In this document: positions 34,333 through 46,900 of the stretch, in pieces
Layout: every line of letters starts with the position of its first letter
Numbering within the stretch: position 1 is the stretch's first letter
NCBI GenBank assembly: GCA_963377175.1
Contig: CAUJNA010003243.1
Span: forward strand, 409,001-473,000
Length of the DNA: 64,000 nucleotides
From: Effrenium voratum
Lineage: Eukaryota > Sar > Dinophyceae > Suessiales > Symbiodiniaceae
Reading direction: 5' to 3'
Made by a program: the position numbers and the translations under genes
Notes under the pieces: model-generated
Seen by the model: the letters and a program-made list of their open reading frames with translations, nothing else
Database searches by the model: none
What the model was told of the DNA's origin: nothing

Positions 34333-35890
34333 CAGCATCTAGCATCTGACCGCAGAGACTGGGAGACAAGCGGGAGACACGACACACAGGGAGACAAGCG
34401 GCAGACACGACCCCCGAGCGGCGTCACAGCATCTGGGAGACACAGGGAGACAAGCGGGAGACACGACCCTGGAGCCAGCGTCTGACACAGCAAGACAAGC
34501 GGGAGACAAGCCCGGAGCCGGCGTCACAGCATCTGGCATCTGACCGCGGAGACTGGGAGACACAGCAAGACAAGCGGGAGACACGACCCTGGAGCCAGCC
34601 ACGAGACTGGGAGACACAACGAGACAAGCGGGAGACAAGCCCGGAGCCGGCGTCACAGCATCTAGCATCTGACCGGGGAGACAAGCGGGAGACACGACCC
34701 GGAGCCGGGAGACAGGAAGACAAGCGGAAAACAGGACCCCGCACCGGCGTCGGAAACACAGGGAGACAAGCGGGATACAGGACCCTGGGGCCAGCATCTA
34801 GCATCTGACCGCAGAGACTGGAAGACACAAGGAGACAAGCGGGAGACAAGCCCGGAGCCGGCGTCACAGCATCTGGCATCTGACCGCGGAGGCTGGGAGG
34901 GAGACACAGAAAGACAAGCGGGAGACAAGCCCGGAGCCGGCGTCACAGCATCTGGCATCTGACTGCGGACACTGGGAGACACATAGAGAGACAAGCGGGA
35001 GACACGATCCTGGAGCCAGCGTCACAGCATCTAGCATCTGACCGCAGAGACTGGGAGACACAGGGAGACAAGCGGAGACAAGCCCGGAGCCGGCGTCACA
35101 GCGACTGGGAGACACAGGGAGACAAGCCGGAGACACGACCCCGGAGCCGGCGTCACAGCATCTAGTATCTGACTGCAAAGACTGGGAGAAACAGAAGACA
35201 AGCGGGAGACGCGACACACAGGGAGACAAGCGGGAGACACGACCCCCGAGCGGCGTCACAGCATCTGGGAAACACAGGGAGACAAGCGGGAGACGTCACA
35301 GCAAGCGGCGGAGCCGGCGTCACAGCATCTGGCATCTGACCACGGAGACTGGGAGACACAGCAAGACAAGCAGAAGACACGACCCTCTAGCCAGCGTCAC
35401 AGCATCTAGCATCTGACTTGGAGACACAGCATCTAGCATCTGACCCCAGAGACTGGGAGACAAGCGGGAGACACGACACACAGGGAGACAAGTGGCAGAC
35501 ACGACCGCCGAGCGGCGTCACAGCATCTGGGAGACACAGGGAGACAAGCGGGAGACACGACCCTGGAGCCAGCGTCTGACACAGGGAGACAAGCGGGAGA
35601 CAAGCCCGGAGCCGGCGTCACACCATCTGGCATCTGATCGCGGAGACTGGGAGACACAGAAAGACAAGCGGGAGACACGACCCTGGAGCCAGCGTCACAG
35701 CATCTAGCATCTGACCGCAGAGACTGGGAGACACAGGGAGACAAGCGGGCGACACGACCCCGGAGCGGCGTCACAGCATCTGGCATCTGACCGGGGAGAC
35801 AAGCGGGAGAATCTGGCATCTGACCGGAGAGACGAGACTGGGAGACAGGAAGACAAGCGGAAAACAGGACCGGAACCGGCGTCACACTTT
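34333..35890. repeat. GGGAGACA-based minisatellite, about 1.55 kb
   Basis: Unit of about 60-100 bp assembled from the blocks GCATCTGACCGCAGAGACTG, GGAGACACAGGGAGACAAGC, GGGAGACACGACCC, and GGAGCCGGCGTCACAGCATC. Block order is shuffled between units, so this is a composite rather than a simple tandem array. Pro/Ser/Leu/Cys-rich - strand frames (SPACLPVSPSL) are artefacts. Confidence 0.9.
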
Positions 35891-35929
35891 CCCATTCTAT
35901 ACCTCAAGTTAGAACCCCAATGCTTCGCC

Positions 35930-37270
35930 GCTTGGGGAATGAAGGGAAGTGCAAGGTGCAAGGAAATGAAAAAATCAAGAGAAATGAAAGGAAGTCACGG
36001 GAACTAACGAGAAGCAAGACGAACGGGCATGCAGGGAAATGGGTGCAGGGAAGAGCAGGAAACTGGCGTTGAAATCACACGGGAACTAAAGGGAATTAGG
36101 AAATGAAGCGGCACCCGGCGGCTGGCTGTGTCGCGTCAGCGTGTAAATCCGGCCACCGGTCGTGACCGGGCCAAAGACCTGACCCGGACGGCTACCTTCA
36201 GGTATAAGGCTGTCCGCCCCACACCGCCGACCATGCGCCGACCATGTGTTTTCTGATATTTGTTGCGGCATCTCCCGCGGAGTTGAAAAATAAAACGAGT
36301 GGCTTTGGGGGGGGTGCCTATTACTGGACAACTGCGAAATATCGAGGCTGGAACAAAATCATTGAAAATTGCCGAAACTGTTGGGGACGTGAAGGGAATA
36401 TGAGTGAATGGGGGCGAACTTGATGGAAATCAAGCGGGCGCTGGAGGGAAACTAAAATGAAGGGCAATGCAGGGACATGGCAAGGGAACTGGAGGGAAAT
36501 GAAGGGAAACTGACTGGAAACCAAGAGAACAAAGAGAAATCAAAAAAAAGTCGCGGAAACTCAAGAGTCAAGGGCCACGAAATGAGTGCAAGGACGAACA
36601 GGAAACTGACGTGAAAAGGAAGTGAGGTTGAAATCATGGGAACTAAAGAGAGTTAAGGGAAAACTGCAAATGAAGGGAAAGCAAGTGAAGGGGTGTCTGG
36701 TGGCCGGCTTTGTCGCGTCAGCGTGTAAATCCGGCCACCGGGGTCCCTGGGCCTGGCGCCCCCTGCCGCCGACCTAGCGCCAAACGCACCGAACTTTTGC
36801 GGGGACATTGATGAAAAAAATTGGAAAATGGAGGGAAAAGGGATGGATGGACAATTGATGGAAAGTTCCTGGCAGGATGGCATAAGGATGGCAAAAGCAT
36901 GCAAAAAATGATGCAAATGCCACACTGTCATGCAGTTTTTTTGGAAGGATGGAATCCGGATGGAACATGCATGAACATTTGCTGTAACACAAGTGGAAAA
37001 TAGCTGGAACATGAATCTGACTATCTTAAAACTCTTGAATTCTTCGAATATTGGAATATTGAACTCTTGCGTGTTAAAATCCTAAATTCCGAAAAAATTC
37101 TCAAAACTAAAATTTTAAAATCTTAAACTGGATGGAAAATGGATTGAACATGGCCTGGCTTGAAGTCTTTAAACCCTTCAAATCTTAAAACCTCAGTATC
37201 GCAACATCTTAACATCTCGAAACCTTAAAATCATAAAGTCTTAAAATCATGGACTGGCACGGGCCTGACG
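35930..37270. repeat. Composite repeat A, copy 2
   Basis: Direct repeat of copy 1. It has the GGAAATGAAGG field, GGCTACCTTCAGGTATAAGG, GCCGCCGACC, a TATTACTGGACA version of the core, GGAAAATAGCTGGAA, and the CTTAAAATC field ending GAACATGGCCTGGCTTGAAG. Block order is partly permuted compared with copy 1. Confidence 0.7.
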
Positions 37271-37334
37271 GGCTGGGTTCTTGGTGGCCGGCTGTGTCGC
37301 GTAGCGTGTACATCCGGCTACGCCTCCTAGGGTA

Positions 37335-38130
37335 GCATGTCGCCGCTAGGCAATTTGCCTGCTAGCTTCAGCTCTAGGGGCTGCACCCGTGTGCCGCCGA
37401 CCCTCGTGATGCGTTGCCTATGTCTGGCACCTCTGCATCACCAGCCCGGGCTTGCGGTTTTGCTTGCCTTGCAAAACATCGCGTATAATGCAGGTTTAGG
37501 CCGTGTGGCTGACATCATCAGGGTCTGGGATGCTTCAGCGGGGCTTGGTCTGCATCATCGAGACTTCCTTCCAAAAAGCCTCGCAACCCATGTCGCACTG
37601 TTTTTGAGAAGGTGCCAAAGGGATATAAGCAAGGCTCATTTTCACGTGTTTTGGTGCCAAGCGCTGCTGGGCATGCCGGCAACGCTGGGTCCTCGCTCTA
37701 CAAAACGCCGCAAATATCGTCAAAACTGCTATGCTGAGCGTTGGGCTGTTGTTCTGTCCGTGTTGCTTTTGCTGTGGCTGGCTCGTGCGCTGCTCGGTCC
37801 TTGCTTTGTCCCCGTTGGTTTTCGGGCCTTCTGGCGCGCGCGCGCACCCCAGCCACAAATCGCCGCTATTTGCGGTGTTTTGTTGCGTTTGCGTTTCCGG
37901 GCTGGCTTGCGGGTTTTTCTTTTCGGGCTGCTCGTTCTGGGGCCTCTGGCGCGCGCGCGTGCGACCCCATGTCAACCTTCTGGGTTGGGGCCGGCTGGGG
38001 CCCCGAAAGCTGGCATCCCTGGCACGATTTGGGGTTGGGGACATGCGTAGCCTAACCAGCCACACCACAGCACAGGATGCTCTTCTCTCATACACTTCAA
38101 AGAGGCGTAGCCGGCTAGAGGCCGCAGGCC
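37335..38130 (-). mobile_element. Repeat element B, inverted copy
   Basis: Reverse-complement relative of 33105-33790. It begins at GGCAATTTGCCTGCTAGCTT and ends with CTTCAAAGAGGCGTAGCCGG. It carries an extra segment near 37970-38060 that the forward copy lacks. The pair could form a ~0.7-kb stem with a ~3.5-kb loop. Confidence 0.7.
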
Positions 38131-38138
38131 CAAAAGAT

Positions 38139-38141
38139 ATG

Positions 38142-38173
<32 letters not shown>

Positions 38174-38175
38174 GA
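38139..38175. repeat. (TA)n microsatellite
   Basis: AT-rich alternating tract directly after element B. Confidence 0.9.
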
Positions 38176-38639
38176 GTTGCTGTTTTGGGGGGCTTTGTGA
38201 TTCACGATGATGCTGGTAAATCCTTACAAGCTACAAAATACATACAATGTTACAAATAGAGGCCTATGTTATATAAGAATGATTCGCACACATCTTTTCT
38301 CAAAGATAAGTCGAAGAAGGCGCTAAGAATCTACGAACAGTGTACGCTTCTTTAACAGCCAAACAAGCCTTGAAGGAGGTAGGCATGGAGGTGTCGATAT
38401 GGCCGCAGAGCCCGGAATAAGATGCCATCTGACAAATATGACACTGGAAGAAAAACGTAGGACAACTGCCGAGTTGGGATGCTCCGTTGGGTTGTCGTGT
38501 CTTCAAACAAGAAGTCCTCATCACCCCAACGGCCCACAGCGTCACTTGAAAGGTTTGGCCAATGCAAAAGTCAGTGAACTCAAAGCAAGTCCTGCTTCAC
38601 AGATTAGGTAAGCTAGAACTAAAGGCTGCATGTTCAATG

Positions 38640-40560
38640 GGGAGGCGGCATGTTATCCATTCAGCCATTCGTCTAAAATGAGTGCCCCTCTCCTCATCAT
38701 GTGGCACAGGCACCTGCAACGCGCAGGTGAACATTCATCAGACTGTTTGCAAAGCGGAGCTAAAGTCCAAAGCCCTCCCTCTATGATTTTTGTCGAGATG
38801 AACGCCTGCTGCGCTCGGTCCAGCTCGGACTTGGCGCGCTTTGCCTCCACGGGTGAATGTGGATGCCCGCATGCCCACACGCCCTCCCGCATGTCCACCA
38901 GTTGCCTCACGCTGCAACTCCTCTACCCTGGGCTCTTTCGGTCTTCGGTCCTCAGGACTTGCCGCGACCCAACACCGCCAAACCGCGGCCCTGCCTTGAA
39001 AGGCTCAATGACCTAGGCAATGGCCAAGTCCAACTTGAAGACTTAAGCAGCTTAAGCATGTTCCGGCAGAGTTTCCAGTTGCTATTCTCGGGCCGCCGGC
39101 CATGAGAATGCGCAGCTTGTGCCGCGGGCACTCGCACAAACGGGCAGCTGGCAGCTGGAAAAAGGCCGAATGAAAAATTCAAAAACACGTCGAAATGCCG
39201 GAGACCTGTCACCACCACCGACAAAGTCAAAAGTGTCCTTTGTGGGGATGGTGAAAAATGCGTCGTTGCTGCTCCTTTGAATGGCCCTAACCTCTGTGAG
39301 TGCTGTGTGCTGAGTGCGTCTGCCAACAGAGTTTGCTTTGAGTTGATCAAATGTTGGCACATCCGGGAGCTCTGAAACAGTCTGATGCATGCAATGCTAA
39401 GTTCTGAGATTGCGTGCCAGAAAAGATCCCCTGATACATGGCTAAAGGAGTTGCTAAATGCGCTCGAGCCAAGGCGCGCGTGACGATCTGCGCAGTGATT
39501 GACTCCAAGACAGAAGGCTGCATTCTCATAGAAATCCTCCTTCCGTGGTTAACCTGCATCAGCTCACCAGCTGAAGCGTCCTCGTAGAGCGCCTGTCTTT
39601 CCTCCTGCAACGGCGACGCTTGCTTCCGGAAGCATAGCCGGTTTTTGCCTGTTGGCTGCTTGAGTACAAAGCAATTGTCAGCTCCCAAAAGAGAAATAAT
39701 AGCTGCGCCTCAGATGCGGCAGGCAAATGAAGCCATGCATCCTCCATGCGCCTCGGTTTCCCCAATGCAGCTCTAGCAGTTGCTGTTCCTTCATTCTTGA
39801 AAAACAGAGCGTCCAAGTCCAGAACTTTTGCGGCGATGTGAGAAAGGACCTTGAGAGAATGACTGGCTGGGCTAAACTCAACTAAATGTATTGCTTGCAC
39901 TTCGAGCTTGTGCACACCAATGCCAAACTTGAAGCTTGACGTGTTTGAGTGGGTACAGTGTTCAGTAAGATGCCAGCACAGGCACTTGTTGTTCTTGACG
40001 CACAGTACCTTGTGCAAATGCAAAAGGTAAATGTGTTCCAACAGCATCCACCAAAACCAGCTCGCACCCTTCGCGGCTGCCGCAGCATAGGCTGCAGCTG
40101 CCTGGAGAAGTTTGCAGGCCACCGAGACGGCGCGAAAACGGGTCACGGCACGGCCGCAACTGCGCCTGGTACGGCCCCAGCTTCTGCCGGATGAGCTGCT
40201 GCTGGATCTCGTCTGGGGAGAGCCTCAAAGCTTTGAAGCCCCAGTCGGAATAGAGTTGAAACCAGAGAGATATGCAGAGACCGCAAGCTGCGAGATCCCG
40301 CATTTCCGCAACAACTGGGCTGTCAGCTTTGGCCGTGACGGGGCGGCTGGAGACACCTGTGGCATGTCAAAGGCACGCGAAAGGACAAAATCGTAGGGTG
40401 AGCAACCACAAATCATATTCTTGCATAGTCAATCACCAAATGTGTGTGTTTCTTGAGGATAATCTTAAGTTCACCACCCATTTTATTTTGACACCGACCA
40501 GCGCCTCAGCCTCCTCAAACACCTCCAGAACGCATTGAGAGATCCCCGCCCCGCACCCCG
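38640..40560 (-). CDS. Weak coiled-coil-like exons, unknown gene
   Basis: Short - strand segments with heptad-like charge patterns: ISQCVLEVFEEAEALVG (about 40550-40500), SPDEIQQQLIRQKLGPYQAQ (about 40220-40160), KQASPLQEERQALYEDASAG (about 39630-39570), VLESITAQIVTRALARAHL (about 39515-39460) and VEAKRAKSELDRAQQAF (about 38850-38795). All lie on the same strand and could be exons of one coiled-coil protein, but I cannot join them with confident splice sites or name a family. They do not match the missing C-terminal part of CFAP58 as I remember it. Confidence 0.35.
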
Positions 40561-40569
40561 CTCGCTGTG

Positions 40570-42394
40570 AATTGGGGGGGGGAAGGGCCAGCCTGGCGCG
40601 CAGAGCTAGGCCTCGCAGCCGAGGTGGGCCGTGACCTTGAACGGAAGGAAAAAGAAGACAACCCAGCCAAAAGTGAGTCGCCTCATTTTCGTCCCACAAA
40701 AAGCTGATGGGCATAAGCTGCCAGCCGCAGCAAGCTCTCTTTTGCTCTGGACAGGATTTAAAACTTTGATGACAAGCAAACTGCCTTGGGCAGTTCAGAT
40801 CTGCATCACACTATGTGCCCAGTCTGGTGAAACTCTATGCAATATTATTCATTGCAACGCCGAATATGTAGTGTTGTGTGTGTGTGTGTTTCCTTGTCCT
40901 TTCCGTCTCGCACCACATATTGCTCGATGAATACCATAAGAATTCACTTTCTCACACATTCTCCCGCAACGTGCACAGCGCTGATGCGCTCAGAGCTGAG
41001 CTAAGCCTTGCACAAACTCGTGAGAAAGACCGGATCTTGATCCATTTACAATTCATTTGCTTCACCCCACTTTAAGAATCATTCGCATAGCTGACCTTGC
41101 GAATTCACAATCTGGCCTGGATCGGCTGGATCGGCTGCAAGTGGAAGCTGTCGCCGCAGAGGAAGCACGGCCCTGGCATCGAACAAAGAATGCAACTGCC
41201 ACATCCGGATATTCACCACTGCCTGGGCCATGACAGCGGTTCAACCATGCAGGGTTTGCTAGCTGCTCTGAGCCTCGGCCAAGGAACTGCAAAGGCAGGC
41301 CCTGATCTCACTCTCAGTGCAACGCGTGGATCAAGCGGCCGCAAATGGTCCAGGTGGACCTACTGACAGGCATAGCCACCCAACCAATTTCCCGGCGACC
41401 TATGGATCCCAGGCCCGTCTTGATGCACCATACATATTGGCGCATACTGATCCCGGGCACCTTCAGGCTTCCAGCCTCGCCTCAGCAGATCCATTGCTCT
41501 GCAAAGCTCTTGCGCTAGTCAGTTCATGTCATCTTGTGCGTTCATACATGTGTTCCCGGTTTACAGCATGTTCTTCTTCTCAGCAGTTTTCAGGGCCTCT
41601 TACGGGAGCAAGTGAGCCATTATTTTTGTACCGTCTTGTTGTCTAGCATGTTGCTTGTTGCCGTGAACGGGTTTCCTTTGAATCTTGGCAATCCCCTAAC
41701 AGAGACCCCCCCCCGGCCGACGTCTGATACGTAGGGCGCAGGGAGACGTACCGCGCGGTAATTTGATGACGTTCCACTAAACGTAGTCTTCGAGCCGGTG
41801 TCGCAAAACAGGGGTCCCAGCTCTTTGCTGGTTTGGGTTTCCTGCCTCCTTTTGCCGAAAATCTGGAAAACTCCGTGTTTTTGGACGTCCTCTTTGCGAA
41901 AACGCTGGAAAAACCGTGTCTTTGGCGGGAAATACCTGGAGAGCAAACAGGAAATGCAAGGAAGTGCAAGGAAATGAGGGGAGGAAATAGGAAGTCGACA
42001 TGACAGGAAAGCAACGGGAGATGAAAGGGAAACAAAGGGGAACTGAAAGGGATATGAAAGGGACAGAAATGAAAACAAGGGGAATGCAAGGGGAGTGAAA
42101 GGGAAACAAAGCACAAGGAAACCAATCGGCACGACGGGAGATGTAGGGAAATGACTCGCAACGAAAGAACGGGACATACATGGAAAATGAAGCGGACATA
42201 CCGAGAAAATGACAGGGACATGAAGGGGGAGTTGAGAGGAATGGAAGGGACATGACCAGGACATCATGGGAAACGTTAAAAGGACATGAAGGGGAAATCA
42301 AGAAGAAAGCCAGTAGTGAGATGACAGTTCAGGGTCATGAAGGAGCACTGCCCGGACATCGAGGCAACTCAGGGGGGACGTGACGCTGCAATGC

Positions 42395-42463
<69 letters not shown>

Positions 42464-44490
42464 CAGGGAGAGAGCGCGAGAGAGAGAGAGAGAGGGAGAG
42501 AGAGAGAGAGAGAGATAGAGAGAGAGACAGAGAGCGAGAAAAAGAGAGGGAGAGAGAGACAGAGTCAGAGAAAGAGACAGAGAAAGAGACAGACAGAGAA
42601 AGAGACAGACAGAGAGAGAGAGAGAGAGCAAGAGAGAGACGGAGAAAGAGAGACACAGAAAGACAGAGAGAGGGAGAGAGAGACAGAGAGAAAGAGACAG
42701 AGACAGAGAGAGAGAGAGAGAGAGAGATAGAGAGATAGAGAGAGACAGAGAGAGGGCGATTGAGGAGAGAGAGGCTTGGGGGAGCAAAGAGAGGAAGAGA
42801 GGACGACAGAACACACGGGGGAGGAGACAAGGGAGAGAGGAAGAAGGAGAAAAGGGAGAGGACAATGTCGGCGGACTGAGCCAGAGGCTCTAAAGTATGA
42901 AAACGCCCAACAGGTCCACTTCCACAGAGGGTGCCGAAAAATAAAACGGACTCAAACCCAATAGGTAACTTGCTTTGTCACACATCACCAGGTCCAGACC
43001 TATGTGTAGCTTTAGCCATGGAACCAGCACTGGTGAAAACCCGCACTGCGACGAAGCCCTCAGCATCAGCTCCTGCTCAGATCCACCCACTGCTCAGATC
43101 CCCACTGCTACTGCAAAGGTCAAAAGGATCTCATGAGGCCGGTCCTGAAAGAACCTGCGCTGGAGACCCGTCCAGCTCTGGCCGCCTGACACTGCCACAA
43201 ATGCGATATGCGCCCTTTTCAGTTGAAGGGCTCCTTCTGTCTTTCAGGACTTTGCGAGTCAGTGCAACAGAGCGTCGAATGACTTGGCGCTAGCGCGGCT
43301 CAACCTTCCAGTCTCTCGTGCAATCTGCCGCGAATCAGCCTTCTCATGGCCCTCAGCACCACGCGGTCACCAGAAACTGGAAGGCGATATGGATCGATGT
43401 CCTGCCGAGATCTTGAAATCTTGGCACTAAAAAGAGACGTCCTCCCTACTCAAGTTACGCAAGCGTATACTTTTCTTCTAAAAAAAGCGTCCCATCGCTC
43501 CGGAACTGGTGGCCAGGCTGGCGGTCGCCGCATGCGGCCTGAGCTCCGACGTTACTGTCCGTTCTGGATTTTTCGGTTCCAGCTTCTATTTAGATTAAGC
43601 TTCCCAGCTGGCAAGGTAATCAACCTCCTTGACCACGCTGTCCCGGAGCATCATCATGTCCTAAACCCACAGCACAAACAGTGGCATTCCTGAGCCTTCG
43701 GCTGAGCGCAGTACTGTCATGGGATTTCTGCCCCGTGGCTGCATGGCTCCAAAACACTTGGTCGGAAAACACCGCGCTCAAAAGATGAACCATGTCATGG
43801 CCAACAGCTGCGTTGTAGGAGCAACGATTGCAGGCATTCCATGAAGCTACTCGTATCGCTTGGAGCAACAAATCACAGCGCACGTGCAAAATCCAGTGTG
43901 GTGAGCTGCAGCTGCGCTCTGGGCTTCAGCACCGGCTCTCTCTCACCCGCGGGGCAGAGCCTTGGCCAAGTGAACGGAGATTTGGACCCTGGAACTTGCG
44001 GAGGCCGAAGCAAGCACGGCGCGTCACACTCGCAGTGGAGCTCGATACCTTCACCTCCCCGTGTGAGCTGTGAATCACACGAAAGTGGGAGCCAAGCTCA
44101 ATATCCAGCCTCTGAAAGGCGCTGCAAACGTCTCTGCTCCTGACCAAACAAGACTTTGGAAGTCCAAGCCGCAACCCGGATTGAAGTCCAAAGGTGACAC
44201 ATGGATAAGCAATTCACAGGCAGCCCAACTCTTCTTTTGCGCCGTTTGGAGCCAGTGGCAAACAGGTTTGTCTACGACAAACCTGTTGCTCAGCCAGCGC
44301 AAGCGTCGCGGTCCTCGTCTGCATTGTGCACGATGCAAGTGGCAAATGCGAGTCATTCAAGCCATGAATTTGAAACATGTGCTTCATATGATTGCAAACA
44401 GAGCATCACTGAATAGCCGTCGAGCTGATCGGAACACATGAGCAGCACACAACAAACCTACCTGACATTTCAGATAACAGAATGATAATA
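40570..44490. other. Gene-poor stretch with degenerate repeats
   Basis: 41,930-42,320 is a degenerate GGAAATGAAAGGGAAA field of the same kind as in composite repeat A. Elsewhere there are only weak frames on either strand, for example a - strand segment GSHFRVIHSSHGEVKVSSST near 44.05 kb that could be an exon. Nothing is identifiable. Confidence 0.4.
42393..42762. repeat. (AG)n / GAGACAGAG microsatellite
   Basis: Pure and interrupted GA dinucleotides with AAAG and CAGA variants. Strong purine-pyrimidine strand asymmetry. The Arg/Glu and Ser/Leu frames are artefacts. Confidence 0.95.
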
Positions 44491-44498
44491 GTAGGTGG

Positions 44499-45783
44499 CT
44501 AAAGCAGCCTGCTCTTTTGATTAGGTTGGCGGATCCAAACGTGGCTTGCCTTCGAGCACTGCTCACACAAACATGATTCTTGTCGTGTGTCCCACGGTAG
44601 CTCCAGCATTTGCAAGGCCTTTTGCACATCCTCCCCGGTCAGGCCCACGTCGCTCCTTCGCCAGAGACTATGTACAAGATTCTCGCACGAAGCAGGTTCA
44701 TGCCCAAGCATTCAAGCCCGGCCTGCAATGGACAAAATGCGGCGCGAGGATGCCCCGCCCTGTCCCACACGAGGCAAGTTTCCTCCCAATGCGTGTGAGC
44801 CTCGAGCACTGCACAGTGCGCCTGCCGTGGCCCGGTCATCCAGCACAACAAGGCCGCTCACAGCGTGGACCTGTGCATGCAACAACCGCACCGCAAAGCT
44901 TGCAGCTCTGTACGGCTCAAAGTGATTCAAATCAGCTCCATCCCTTCGAACATCTGACAATACATGATCCAAGCCTTCAGCCAAGCTAGAATTTCATCCG
45001 TGCGATGAGCATAGACCTGATCAATCACGTTCTATGCAGGTATGCGGGTATGCGGGTATGCGGGTATGCGGGTATGCGAGTATGCGGGTATGCGGGTATG
45101 CGGGTATGCGGGTATGCGGGTATGCGGGTATGCGGGTATGCGGGTATGCGGGTATGCGGGTATGCGGGTATGCGGGTATGTGTAGTATTGCCTGATCATC
45201 AAAGCAGCTGCCCTCGATGTGGCCCAGCCCTGGGGTGCTGTCCCAAACCCGCCAAGCTGGTATGCCAAACCTCAGTAGGCAACAGATCCACATGGAGGCT
45301 CTGGCGTTACGAAGCCAGCTCTCACAAAGAGTAAGCTGGACACCGTGTGAGAACATATGTGATGTACTCTCTGAAGTGACGCCTGAGCCAATGCTCGGCA
45401 AGCTGCTCAGCGTGCCCGTGCTTTTTTTGCGCCACAACAGTACTGAGTGGGGGGCGGAACCTGCCTGAAACATTGCCAAGTGACCAATAGGTGGACAGAA
45501 CGATGTAGGCGTCCCCTCTCTCTACCAACTCCTTACGCATGCATATGCCTGAAGCTGCACAAACAAACTGCCTGGTATCTAGCCAGAACGCAACTACACA
45601 CTTCCATCGCTGGAAACAAAGACTCCTTGCCAGTTGTGCCTTCCTCAAGGCCTCACTGAGTCTCGACTCCAGCCGACCGTTTTTCACGTACTCCTTCAGT
45701 CTGGCCATCAAGTCCTCGTCCAGTCGTACATGTGTGGCTGCGCGGGTTCGATTCAGCACCCCATCGATGTCAAGAAAGATAAC
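44499..45783 (-). CDS. HAD-fold phosphatase-like protein, six exons seen
   Basis: Exons: 45783-45640, 45515 to about 45491, 45382-45344, 45270-45213, about 44920-44820, about 44690-44499 (stop). Joined motifs: VIFLDIDGVLN (motif I, DxD intact), AYIVLSTYWRHF (motif II, Ser/Thr), GIPAWRVWDSTPGLG, VSGLVVLDDRAT (motif IV, DD), then VGLTGEDVQKALQML. This order fits the HAD domain often seen in Swiss-army-knife RNA-repair-like proteins. It is probably a hydrolase; the substrate cannot be told. Junctions 1-3 keep frame (GC, GT, GT donors). Upstream exons beyond 45783 are likely but were not identified. The intron at 45.21-44.92 kb holds an octamer array. Confidence 0.7.
45039..45180. repeat. (GGGTATGC)n octamer minisatellite
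   Basis: About 17.75 near-perfect copies with one G-to-A variant, located in the intron between HAD exons 4 and 5. Frames on both strands are repeat artefacts (Gly-Tyr-Ala-Gly-Met-Arg-Val-Cys and Arg-Ile-Pro-Ala-Tyr-Pro-His-Thr). Confidence 0.95.
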
Positions 45784-45899
45784 CTCAATGCAAGCCAGTC
45801 GCTTTCGTCGGTAGGTTTGTTCTGGACACGATGAACAGTCACAAGTCACGCATGCCATGTGCAAAACACAACAGCTGTTGCTTTCTAGTGGCAGCTTTG

Positions 45900-46900
45900 G
45901 GATGAACTACAAAATCAGCTGCACAATGCAAAGAAAGGAACGCGTCTTTCTTGATCGGCACTCATTGCCTCTCTGATTGATGGCATGGCTAGGTAAGCAG
46001 CTTGGCCGATTGCTTGCTGGGTGGTTGTGCGCCAAGCTGGATTGCTTTGGCCTTGTATAAGCATCGTGCATATGTTTGGAGCGCCACAGAGCTGAGCCGT
46101 TCACAATGCTCGTTTCACATGTTCCCATCAGCTATGCTTTCCTCGCGACTTCTCGTGCGTCGTCCATCTGGTTCATGCATCTTACACTACACAGCTGTGT
46201 ATCACTTTATTGCAAATGTATAGAGTCGCCACAGTTCATGAGCTCTCAATTGAACCACATGGCCAACTTCATAGCAGCTGATCAAGACTATGCTCAGCTT
46301 ACTGCGCAACGCAAATGCATCGTGCCTGCCGCTCAAGCTCCTGCAACCAAACGACTCCATTACGACAATCATGTGCTGGCCCATCGCACGACAAGTCGTC
46401 TCCCGACGAGCGACCACGGCATTGGGATGAACCATGCTGGTGAAGTTCCGCCTGGTTGGCCCATCTTGTGCAAGCGCATTGCCAGCACAATGAGACAGTT
46501 GCCGTTGTGACGCGACTGCAACACATGTACCACAGCCCCTAGATTTGACTCTGCAGTCAGCTCTTTGTAAACATGCCAGGGCGCGACCCGGCCATGGCTA
46601 TGGCATCGCAAATACCCTGCGTAGTGAAAAGTAAAGAATCTAATCTGCTGAATCTGCAATTTCCGCGCTCTCCGATTGCAGCTTGACAATGAAACGTGGG
46701 GACAAGGTTGGCATCAATACGTCCTTGTTGCATCTTGAAGACTCAATCTCCTTCACATTGAAAGCACTTGGTCTGCAAGCATATTTGTCTCGGCCAAGTT
46801 TAATTGAACAAACCCTTTCAATTGAGCCAGTGTGGTAGACGGAATGCTTGGCTAGCATGCAGGTAGTTTGGGTGTTGCTTCATCCATGCTAGTCATGATT
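45900..46900. other. No clear gene between the HAD gene and the membrane-protein exons
   Basis: A - strand segment near 46.65-46.76 kb (KEIESSRCNKDVLMPTLSPR) could be an upstream exon of the HAD gene. Otherwise nothing recognisable. Confidence 0.35.

Noticed and set aside
34339..35961. Series of - strand frames rich in SPACLPVSP
   Set aside because: Translation of the GGGAGACA minisatellite; no start, splice or domain evidence.
38640..40560. The coiled-coil-like exons as the missing C-terminal half of CFAP58
   Set aside because: They lie upstream of the CFAP58 5' end on the same strand, and the segments do not follow the CFAP58 order as I know it.
42335..42865. Arg/Glu and Ser/Leu frames of up to 176 codons
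   Set aside because: (AG)n microsatellite.
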